Positions 1-5,047 of a DNA stretch of 5,226 nt are shown here, piece by piece (within the stretch, counting starts at the first letter, position 1; every line of letters begins with the position of its first letter). The stretch lies in NCBI GenBank assembly GCA_026987055.1, contig JALSNL010000044.1:1-5226 (forward strand), written 5' to 3'. Under the pieces are notes generated by a model. That model was not told the DNA's origin. It saw only the letters and a program-made list of their open reading frames with translations, and searched no databases. The translations under genes were made by a program, and so were the position numbers. Source of the DNA: Melioribacteraceae bacterium (lineage in GTDB: Bacteria > Bacteroidota > Ignavibacteria > Ignavibacteriales > Melioribacteraceae).

Positions 1-98
1 AAAATTATTCTAAAGCTATGTAAAGAAAATTGATTATTAAGTTTAAATTGAGCTGATTCTTTTTGGGAGAGTGAATTGTTGATTTTACTTTTTTCCAT
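1..98 (-). CDS. N-terminal start of an unidentified protein, cut by the window edge
   Basis: An ATG at 98-96 on the - strand opens a frame that stays open for 32 codons to the left edge. The visible part begins MEKSKINNSLSQKES and is polar, with no recognisable motif, signal peptide or membrane segment. It starts 12 bases after the stop codon of the small membrane protein gene upstream on the same strand, so the two could be cotranscribed. No clear Shine-Dalgarno sequence precedes it; the 12-base gap is AT-rich. The other five frames in this stretch hit stops quickly, except where they are too short to judge. A 32-codon open frame in AT-rich DNA is mild support only, and the frame could close just outside the window. 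Function is unknown. Confidence 0.4.
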   Translation of the reverse strand, partial: MEKSKINNSLSQKESAQFKLNNQFSLHSFRII

Positions 99-110
99 AC
101 TAAATGTTCT

Positions 111-407
111 TTATTTAGTTCTTTTCATTTTTTTGTTGTAAACTTGAATAAAGAAAACATTTACAAAACCTAAAAAACTAACTGCAACTTCGTTTATTCC
201 GATGTGTAAATTTTGAACCAAACCTGAAGTTACCGGAATATATTGTAACAAAACTATAGCTGCTAAAAAGATTCCAAAGAAAAACAGACTGTCATTAGCA
301 ATTTTTTTAACATCTGCTATGAAAGAAGAATTATTAGTATTTGTTCTTTTTTTTCTTCCGTTTCCAAATCTTTCTTTTTCTAATGTTAAAGCTATTGAGT
401 TTGTCAT
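111..407 (-). CDS. Small two-helix membrane protein, function unknown
   Basis: This 98-residue protein is not one I recognise. Residues 1-35 are polar and basic (a KKR stretch near residue 20). They are followed by two hydrophobic segments, at about 40-58 and 70-90, and a short basic tail rich in K and R. By the positive-inside rule, both ends should be cytoplasmic with a short periplasmic or external loop (about 59-69, containing a YIPVTSG stretch). The ATG at 407 is preceded by a GGAAA-like purine run about 7 bases upstream (418-414), a modest ribosome binding site. The gene is divergent from another small two-helix protein at 612-893. An ungapped alignment of residues 41-91 here with 35-85 there gives about 10 identities, including an I-x-[ED]-V-x-[VI]-S-x-[LV]-G-F pattern in the second helix. 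This suggests distant paralogy, but hydrophobic composition alone could produce some of it. The size and hairpin topology resemble many accessory membrane proteins, so no role is assigned. Confidence 0.6.
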   Translation of the reverse strand: MTNSIALTLEKERFGNGRKKRTNTNNSSFIADVKKIANDSLFFFGIFLAAIVLLQYIPVTSGLVQNLHIGINEVAVSFLGFVNVFFIQVYNKKMKRTK

Positions 408-611
408 TTTCTATTTCCGTTTGTTTGTTTTCTTAAATCGTTAATACTAATTAACTGCACTCAATTCTTAATGCTGTGATATAAATCATTAAATCAGTAA
501 AATGAGACATTTTAACAGCCTCAAAATAAGAATATCGATTTGGGTGGTTTTTTTTGTTATAAAATAATATATTGTTTTAAATTTTCTTCAGATAATTAAG
601 GAAGAGTAATA
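408..611. other. Divergent AT-rich spacer between the two small membrane protein genes
   Basis: This 204-base spacer should carry the promoters of both flanking genes. Toward the + gene there are several TATAAT-like boxes (TATAAA at 558-563, TATATT at 568-573) downstream of a T-rich run at 548-555, but none has a convincing -35 box at 16-18 bases. On the - strand I could not pick a promoter with confidence. I see no reading frame of useful length, no tRNA-like fold and no strong hairpin. The few inverted repeats present have stems of about 4 bp. Confidence 0.4.
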
Positions 612-893
612 TTGACTACAAATAAAGAATCATTTGAAGAATCGGTAAATTCTATTGAGGAGACCACAAAAAGTAAAATTAATTCATTTTTAGTTAAACC
701 GATTAAAATGGGTTTTTTGTACTTTGCAATTTTATTTTCAATTATTCTATTTGTTAAAATGGTTAATTATTTATCTGCAGAAAATGCTTTTTTTGTACTA
801 AACATTTATGATGTTTTAATTTCAATTGTAGGATTTTCCCTGGGATTTATTTTGGAATTTGCTCTTCAATTAAGAAAAAGAATAGGAAAATAG
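612..893 (+). CDS. Small two-helix membrane protein with TTG start, function unknown
   Basis: This 93-residue protein is not one I recognise. The first ~28 residues are polar and rich in E, S, T and K. Two hydrophobic segments follow, at about 33-54 and 60-85, and the protein ends in a basic tail (LRKRIGK). The predicted topology is a helical hairpin with both ends inside. The TTG start at 612 is chosen because a strong purine-rich ribosome binding site, AAGGAAGAG at 598-606, lies five bases upstream; the first in-frame ATG falls inside the protein just before helix 1. The gene is divergent from, and possibly a distant paralogue of, the 98-residue protein at 111-407 (same helix spacing, ungapped alignment). 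It lies 177 bases before pyrR on the same strand, but a promoter and leader in between argue that it is transcribed separately. No terminator is obvious directly after its TAG stop. Confidence 0.65.
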   Translation: MTTNKESFEESVNSIEETTKSKINSFLVKPIKMGFLYFAILFSIILFVKMVNYLSAENAFFVLNIYDVLISIVGFSLGFILEFALQLRKRIGK

Positions 894-912
894 TACGAAA
901 TAAAAATTTAAC

Positions 913-947
913 TTTACACTTAACAAATAAACAAGTATTTTTATATT
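913..947 (+). promoter_or_regulatory. Predicted promoter of the pyrRBC operon
   Basis: Two overlapping sigma-70-like candidates lie here. The better one is TTAACA at 920-925, 16 bases, then TATATT at 942-947; each box matches its consensus at 5 of 6 positions. The other is TTTACA at 913-918, 17 bases, then TATTTT at 936-941 (5/6 and 4/6). Either would start transcription near 948-956 and give an untranslated leader of about 115-120 bases holding the two hairpins described below. Motif-based only; in AT-rich DNA such boxes arise often, and if the host is a Bacteroidota member its main sigma factor may prefer other boxes. Confidence 0.45.
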
Positions 948-966
948 AGTTTTTACAGTAACTAAA

Positions 967-999
967 TCCTTTAATTTTATCCCGTGAGATAATCAAGGA
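967..999 (+). promoter_or_regulatory. PyrR-binding RNA hairpin (pyr leader anti-antiterminator type)
   Basis: The RNA can form an upper stem of 5 bp (977-981 TTATC with 988-992 GATAA) closing the hexaloop CCGTGA at 982-987. It then has an asymmetric internal bulge (972-976 on the left, 993-994 on the right) and a lower stem of 5 bp (967-971 TCCTT with 995-999 AAGGA). The hexaloop fits CNGNGA, and the loop with its closing UC/GA fits most of the ARUCCNGNGAGGYU consensus known for PyrR-binding loops of Bacillus pyr mRNA, including the bulged two-stem shape. It lies between a promoter candidate and the gene encoding PyrR itself, which is where such an element is expected. In Bacillus, PyrR with bound UMP or UTP stabilises this hairpin and switches the operon off. 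That PyrR acts here the same way is inference. Confidence 0.7.
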
Positions 1000-1035
1000 A
1001 ATGAACAGAACTAACAAAATAATAATTTAGGAGAA

Positions 1036-1066
1036 CCTCAGCGACGTAAGTCAATGAGGATTTTTT
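1036..1066 (+). promoter_or_regulatory. Leader hairpin before pyrR: terminator-like and occluding the ribosome binding site
   Basis: CCTCA (1036-1040) pairs with TGAGG (1055-1059). After a 2x2 internal loop, GAC (1043-1045) pairs with GTC (1050-1052) around a GTAA loop, which fits the stable GNRA class. A base A and then six T residues follow (1061-1066), as in a weak intrinsic terminator. The 3' arm is also the only sensible pyrR ribosome binding site (TGAGGA, 1055-1060, ten bases before ATG 1071), so the folded hairpin would hide it. It could therefore act by attenuation, by translational repression, or both. TGAG in the upstream PyrR-loop hairpin (985-988) could compete for CTCA (1037-1040) and open it, but only 4 bp are seen, so that switch is tentative. 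Confidence 0.6.
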
Positions 1067-1070
1067 ATAT

Positions 1071-1613
1071 ATGGTTATAAAAGCAAAAATTATAGACGAA
1101 ATCGGTTTACAAAGAACAATTACAAGACTAGCTCACGAAATACTTGAACGCAATAAAGGTTCCGAAAACATTGTTTTAGTTGGTGTAAGAACAAGAGGAG
1201 AATTTCTTGCAAGAAGAATACTAAAAAAAATAGTTGAAATAGATGGCAATGAACCTAATCTTGGAATTTTAGATGCAACTTTATATAGAGACGATTTTAG
1301 AACACGACTAAAGCAACCTCAAGTTTCCGTAACCGATATAACATTTGATATAACCGATAAAGACGTTATTCTAATTGATGATGTTCTCTACACGGGAAGA
1401 ACAACACGAGCGGCGCTAGATGCTTTAATGGATTTAGGAAGACCGAGAACAATTCAATATTGTGTTTTGGTCGATAGAGGTCACCGCGAAATGCCAATTA
1501 AAGCAGACTTTATCGGGAAAAATATTCCTACATCTTTAAACGAAGAAATTAAAGTAAAGATGAAAGAAATTGATGACGAAGATGCAGTTTATTTAATTGA
1601 AATAGAAAATTAA
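1071..1613 (+). CDS. pyrR: PyrR, pyrimidine operon RNA-binding regulator / uracil phosphoribosyltransferase
   Basis: This 180-residue protein has the normal full length of the PyrR family, a type I phosphoribosyltransferase fold. Members bind UMP/UTP and PRPP, regulate pyr mRNA by binding a specific leader hairpin, and often have uracil phosphoribosyltransferase activity (uracil + PRPP to UMP). The PRPP-binding loop is clear at residues 98-110 (DVILIDDVLYTGR). Other family blocks are GVRTRGEFLARR (38-49), LDATLYRDD (68-76) and the DRGHREMPIKADFIGKNIPTS region (135-155). The ATG at 1071 gives a family-typical N terminus, with TGAGGA ten bases upstream inside a leader hairpin. It is the first gene of pyrRBC, ten bases before pyrB, and the leader carries a matching PyrR-binding loop at 967-999, so autoregulation of the operon is likely. 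Identity is secure; whether this protein still has enzyme activity cannot be read from sequence. Confidence 0.95.
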   Translation: MVIKAKIIDEIGLQRTITRLAHEILERNKGSENIVLVGVRTRGEFLARRILKKIVEIDGNEPNLGILDATLYRDDFRTRLKQPQVSVTDITFDITDKDVILIDDVLYTGRTTRAALDALMDLGRPRTIQYCVLVDRGHREMPIKADFIGKNIPTSLNEEIKVKMKEIDDEDAVYLIEIEN

Positions 1614-1623
1614 AAGAGGATAA

Positions 1624-2544
1624 ATGTCACTAGCAATTAATCATTTACTCGGTTTACAAAACGTATCAAAAAATGATATTCAACTAATTCTGGATACCGC
1701 AGTAACATTTAGAGAAGTTTTAGATAGACCAATTAAAAAAGTTCCTACGTTAAAAGGAACAACCGTTGTTAATTTATTTTATGAAAATTCCACACGTACA
1801 AGACTTTCTTTTGAACTTGCGGAAAAAAGATTATCCGCCGATACTTTAAACTTTTCAACTTCAACAAGCAGCACTAAAAAAGGTGAAACATTTAAAGACA
1901 CCGTTAGAAATATTGAAGCAATGAAAATTGATATGATTATAGTTAGACACAAATCTGCAGGTGTTCCGTTATACTTAACAAAAATAAGTAATGCATCAAT
2001 TATAAATGCCGGAGACGGACAACATGAACATCCGACACAAGCTTTGTTGGACATGTATTCAATACGAGAAAAATTAGGCAAATTAAAAGGACTGAAAATT
2101 TGTATAGTTGGTGATATAAGACATAGCAGAGTTGCTCTTTCAAATATTTACGGATTAAAAACAATGGGTGCCGAAGTTTCCGTTTGTGCCCCGCCAACAA
2201 TGATACCGAAGAATTTGGAAACTTTTGGAGTTAAAGTTTATACGGATATTCATAAGGCAACAAGAGAAAATGATGTGCTTAATGTATTGAGAATTCAACT
2301 TGAACGAAATGCCGGAAGTAGTATCCCTTCGTTAAGAGAATACCACAATTATTTTGGTATAACTTCCGAAGTAATAGAAAAGAATAATAAAGATATTTTA
2401 ATATTGCATCCGGGACCAATAAATCGTGGTGTGGAAATGTCTTCTGAGGTTGCTGACGGACCGTATCAAATTATTTTAGACCAAGTTACAAATGGTGTTG
2501 CAATTAGAATGGCTGTATTGTATTTATTAGGGACAAAAAATTAA
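1624..2544 (+). CDS. pyrB: Aspartate carbamoyltransferase catalytic subunit
   Basis: The enzyme transfers carbamoyl from carbamoyl phosphate to L-aspartate, giving N-carbamoyl-L-aspartate and phosphate, the committed step of cytoplasmic pyrimidine synthesis. It has 306 residues, the usual length for the catalytic chain. The carbamoyl-phosphate site STRTRLSFE is at 56-64. The KKGE loop (85-88), whose lysine contacts the substrates from a neighbouring subunit, follows. RHKSAG (108-113) and HPTQALLD (136-143) complete the carbamoyl-phosphate domain, and the aspartate domain carries HPGPINRGVE (262-271). All key residues are present. The ATG at 1624 has AGAGGA at 1615-1620, close upstream. pyrB follows pyrR by 10 bases and precedes pyrC by 19, so all three are surely cotranscribed. 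No pyrI regulatory-subunit gene is in the window, and the pyrR-led context suggests control through the leader RNA and not through a PyrI subunit. Confidence 0.97.
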   Translation: MSLAINHLLGLQNVSKNDIQLILDTAVTFREVLDRPIKKVPTLKGTTVVNLFYENSTRTRLSFELAEKRLSADTLNFSTSTSSTKKGETFKDTVRNIEAMKIDMIIVRHKSAGVPLYLTKISNASIINAGDGQHEHPTQALLDMYSIREKLGKLKGLKICIVGDIRHSRVALSNIYGLKTMGAEVSVCAPPTMIPKNLETFGVKVYTDIHKATRENDVLNVLRIQLERNAGSSIPSLREYHNYFGITSEVIEKNNKDILILHPGPINRGVEMSSEVADGPYQIILDQVTNGVAIRMAVLYLLGTKN

Positions 2545-2563
2545 ATAAGAGACAAGGTAAAAA

Positions 2564-3853
2564 ATGAAAATAATTTTAAAGGAAATTACCCTACTACATC
2601 CCGGACAAAAAATAAATGAACAAAAGGATTTATTGATTGAAAACGGCATAATAAAAAAGATTGGAAATATAAGTCAAAATGATTTTTCATCCTCCGAAGT
2701 TTTTGATTTTAGCGGAAAGTATTGTGTACCCGGTTTATTTGACATGCATGTTCATTTAAGAGAACCCGGAAGAGAAGATGCGGAAACCGTATTAACAGGT
2801 TCAAACGCAGCTGCTGCCGGCGGATTTACAGCCGTTGCCTGTATGCCAAATACAAACCCTGCAATTGATTCTGCCGAAGTTGCTAACTTTATTAAACATA
2901 GAGCAGAAAAACATCTTGTTGATGTATATCCGATTGGTGCAGTTAGTAAAGAAAGAAAAGGTGAAAGTTTGGCTCCCATAGCTGAACTTGTTGATGCCGG
3001 AGCCGTTGGATTTTCCGATGACGGTGTAGCAGTTAAAACTTCCGCTTTGGTAAGAAGTGCATTAGAATATCTGAAAATGTACAATTTGCCACTCATGGAA
3101 CATTGCGAAGACGAATCATTAGCCGGTGGTGCTATGAATGAAGGAACAATATCTACGGAATTAGGTTTACCTGCATTAGCAACAGTCGCAGAAGATTTAA
3201 CCGTAGCACGTGATATTCTTATTGCGGAATATGTTGGCGGAAAAATTCACATTCAACATATAAGTTCTAAAAAATCCGTTGAATTGGTTAGAGAAGCCAA
3301 AACACGAGGAGTAAATATAACAGCTGAAGTAACACCACATCATTTTACATTAACGGATGAAGAACTAAGAACATACGATACTAATTACAAAATGAATCCT
3401 CCTTTGAGAACCCAAGAAGATGTAGATGCAATTATTGAAGGATTAAAAGACGGCACAATAGATTGCATTGCCAGCGATCATGCTCCTCATGCTATTGAAG
3501 ATAAAGAAGCAGAATTTATTGATGCTCCAAATGGTATTTTAGGCTTGGAAACTCAACTCGGTTTGGCAATTTCGGAACTTGTTAAAAAGAAACATTTAAC
3601 CTTAGAACAACTGATTGAAAAATTATCTATAAACCCTCGTAAAATTTTAAACTTGCAAGTTCCTCTTTTCAAAGAAGGAGAAAAAGCAAATTTAACAATT
3701 ATTGATACAGAGCTAATTTGGACTGTTGATAAAAATAAATTCAAATCAAAATCACGCAATACACCTTTTGATAAACGGCTGTTGACAGGTAAAGCCGTAG
3801 CCGTAATAAATAATGGTAAAATGCTAATTGATGACGAATATAGAAACCTTTAA
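2564..3853 (+). CDS. pyrC: Dihydroorotase, class I
   Basis: The enzyme reversibly cyclises N-carbamoyl-L-aspartate to L-dihydroorotate, the third step of UMP synthesis, and is a zinc-dependent amidohydrolase. At 429 residues it matches the long class I type (about 430) and not the ~350-residue E. coli type. Visible metal and active-site residues are: DMHVHLREPG at 60-69 (His62, His64 and the substrate-binding Arg); SDDG at 151-154, with Asp153 at the place where other amidohydrolases carry a carboxylated lysine; His180 in MEHCED; His232 in QHIS; and Asp305 in ASDHAPH. Nothing essential is missing, so it should be an active enzyme and not one of the inactive PyrC-like partners known in some bacteria. 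In Aquifex the class I enzyme forms a complex with PyrB; adjacency here makes a similar contact possible but unproven. The ribosome binding site is weak (AAGG at 2554-2557, six bases before ATG 2564), so translation may be partly coupled to pyrB. It is the last gene of the operon. Confidence 0.97.
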   Translation: MKIILKEITLLHPGQKINEQKDLLIENGIIKKIGNISQNDFSSSEVFDFSGKYCVPGLFDMHVHLREPGREDAETVLTGSNAAAAGGFTAVACMPNTNPAIDSAEVANFIKHRAEKHLVDVYPIGAVSKERKGESLAPIAELVDAGAVGFSDDGVAVKTSALVRSALEYLKMYNLPLMEHCEDESLAGGAMNEGTISTELGLPALATVAEDLTVARDILIAEYVGGKIHIQHISSKKSVELVREAKTRGVNITAEVTPHHFTLTDEELRTYDTNYKMNPPLRTQEDVDAIIEGLKDGTIDCIASDHAPHAIEDKEAEFIDAPNGILGLETQLGLAISELVKKKHLTLEQLIEKLSINPRKILNLQVPLFKEGEKANLTIIDTELIWTVDKNKFKSKSRNTPFDKRLLTGKAVAVINNGKMLIDDEYRNL

Positions 3854-3907
3854 TAAAACACTAAAATAGAATCTAGTGTAAAGTTAACTGTATTTTGTCG
3901 GCAAATG

Positions 3908-3968
3908 AACCCTCTCCCAAAGGGAGAGAGAGCAGTCCCTCTCTTTTTAAGAGAGGGGTTGGGGTGAG
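3908..3968. repeat. REP-like double hairpin between convergent genes, possible terminator
   Basis: Two GC-rich hairpins sit side by side in an otherwise AT-rich gap. The first pairs CTCTCCC (3912-3918) with GGGAGAG (3922-3928) over an AAA loop. The second pairs CCCTCTCTT (3937-3945) with AAGAGAGGG (3949-3957) over a TTT loop, a perfect 9-bp stem. A GGTTGGGGTGAG tail follows, then five T residues (3969-3973). The composition and the CCCTCTC/GGGGTTGGGGTGAG wording resemble short palindromic intergenic repeats found in many bacterial genomes. The site between pyrC (+) and truA (-) would let it stop transcription from both sides, although the T-run is not directly against a stem, so it is not a textbook terminator. 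Only one copy is seen in this window, so dispersal across the genome is inferred. Confidence 0.65.
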
Positions 3969-4004
3969 TTTTTAGATTACCGTTATTTATATATTAACAT
4001 AACA

Positions 4005-4739
4005 CTAATATTTTACCTTATGAAGAAATAAACCTTTTGCGGGTACAGCTTCGCCCGCAGTTTGACGGTTTTCTGCTTTTAATATTTCATCAATATACTT
4101 ATCACTTTTATTTTTAACGGTTGCAGATAAAACTGTTCCTACAATTGTTCTAACCATTCCATGTAAAAATCTGTTTGCCTCAATTTTGAAAATAAAAAAA
4201 TTGTTAGTCTCCCTCCAATGAATTTCATTGACAATACAAACTTTATTTTCCGTATCGGTTTTCTTTTTACAAAAAGAAGTAAAATTATGTTCACCCAAAA
4301 ACACTTTGCTTACGGAGTTGAGTCTTTTAATATCAATTTTTTTAACATCAAAAAACCGGTACGAATAATTACTGTAAAAAGGATTTTTATTTTTGCCAAT
4401 CAAATAAAAATAGCTTCTTTTTTCTGCATCGAATCTTGAATGAAAATTTTCCGGTACTTCTTCCATTTTTTTTATGGCAATTGCTTCGGGTAGCATAGAA
4501 TTTATTGCATGCCTGACACGAAATAAATTAAGTGATTTATTAATCTTAAAATTAGCAACCTGTCCCCAAGCATGAACACCGGCATCGGTTCTTCCGGAAC
4601 CTATTAAATTTATTTCAGATTGTGTAATTGTTGAAATTACTTTTGTTAGTTCATCTTGAATTGTATTCCCGTTTGGTTGAGATTGCCAACCGGAATAATT
4701 TGTACCATCATACTGGATTGTAAGTTTATAATTATACAT
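4005..4739 (-). CDS. truA: tRNA pseudouridine(38-40) synthase TruA
   Basis: TruA isomerises uridine to pseudouridine at positions 38, 39 and 40 of the anticodon stem of many tRNAs in the cytoplasm. From the ATG at 4739 the protein has 244 residues, normal for the family. The N-terminal block YKLTIQYDGTNYSGWQ (4-19) is typical. The catalytic motif GSGRTDAGVHA at 47-57 carries the nucleophile Asp52. Later blocks are FHSRFDAEKRSYFYLI (99-114), FLGEHNFTSF (147-156), NRFLHGMVRTIVGTVL (189-204) and AGEAVPAKGLFLHKV near the C terminus. The frame is open upstream to an ATG at 4901, but those 54 codons look nothing like TruA, run through a DNA palindrome, and would place the conserved block far from the N terminus, so the 4739 start is preferred. 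No clear Shine-Dalgarno sequence precedes it; the 20 bases upstream are AT-rich. The gene is convergent with pyrC and has no visible functional link to it. Confidence 0.95.
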   Translation of the reverse strand: MYNYKLTIQYDGTNYSGWQSQPNGNTIQDELTKVISTITQSEINLIGSGRTDAGVHAWGQVANFKINKSLNLFRVRHAINSMLPEAIAIKKMEEVPENFHSRFDAEKRSYFYLIGKNKNPFYSNYSYRFFDVKKIDIKRLNSVSKVFLGEHNFTSFCKKKTDTENKVCIVNEIHWRETNNFFIFKIEANRFLHGMVRTIVGTVLSATVKNKSDKYIDEILKAENRQTAGEAVPAKGLFLHKVKY

Positions 4740-4878
4740 AGTGTTGTAATATTTTGAAAAGAAATATAAGAAATTGGTTTTGATATTTATAACTTCAAAG
4801 GATAAAATAAGTTTGTATATTTTATGTTTTTTTCCAAAACGAAAAGCAATTAAAATAATTGACAAATTAAAATTGTAG

Positions 4879-4900
4879 TGTCGAATCTCCCGATTCGACA
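4879..4900. repeat. Perfect 9-bp palindrome with TCCC spacer
   Basis: TGTCGAATC (4879-4887) and GATTCGACA (4892-4900) are exact inverted copies around TCCC. On the + strand TTTT follows directly, so it has terminator form for transcripts coming from the left; on the - strand it lies upstream of truA. It is more GC-rich than the surrounding AT-rich sequence, and a single occurrence is visible. It may be an intergenic repeat, a protein-binding operator or a terminator; the sequence does not decide. Confidence 0.55.
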
Positions 4901-5047
4901 TTTTAACCGAATTGAACGGAAATAAATTACAGAAAAGTAAATTATTATATTACGATTCACGTTAAACTAAAAGATTGGACTAGCAGGAAAACCACTACTA
5001 CAAATTGTTTTTCATTACGGTTTGTTAGTTAATCCGGTTATGTTATG
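4901..5047. other. Spacer between the palindrome and the tandem array, no gene seen
   Basis: No long reading frame, RNA gene or strong hairpin is visible here. A 25-codon + frame without a plausible start ends at the beginning of the array (about 4971-5057) and is not convincing. With the repeats on either side, the whole stretch 4740-5226 (487 bases) appears non-coding apart from possible promoters for truA, which I could not place with confidence. Confidence 0.4.

Noticed and set aside
971..1059. The pyr leader as a known metabolite riboswitch.
   Set aside because: I see no conserved core of a common riboswitch class. The PyrR loop consensus and the presence of pyrR explain the first hairpin without needing a direct ligand sensor.
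1779..2200. Open frames on the - strand inside pyrB, and similar ones inside pyrC and on the + strand inside truA.
   Set aside because: They lie wholly within well-supported genes, have no ribosome sites, and their sequences are explained by the codon use of the real gene on the other strand.
908..3887. A 13-base inverted match, TTAACTTTACACT at 908-920 and its complement at 3875-3887, flanking the pyr operon like ends of a mobile unit.
   Set aside because: A match of this length is about what chance gives in AT-rich DNA of this size. The left copy overlaps the promoter candidate and there are no target duplications or transposase.
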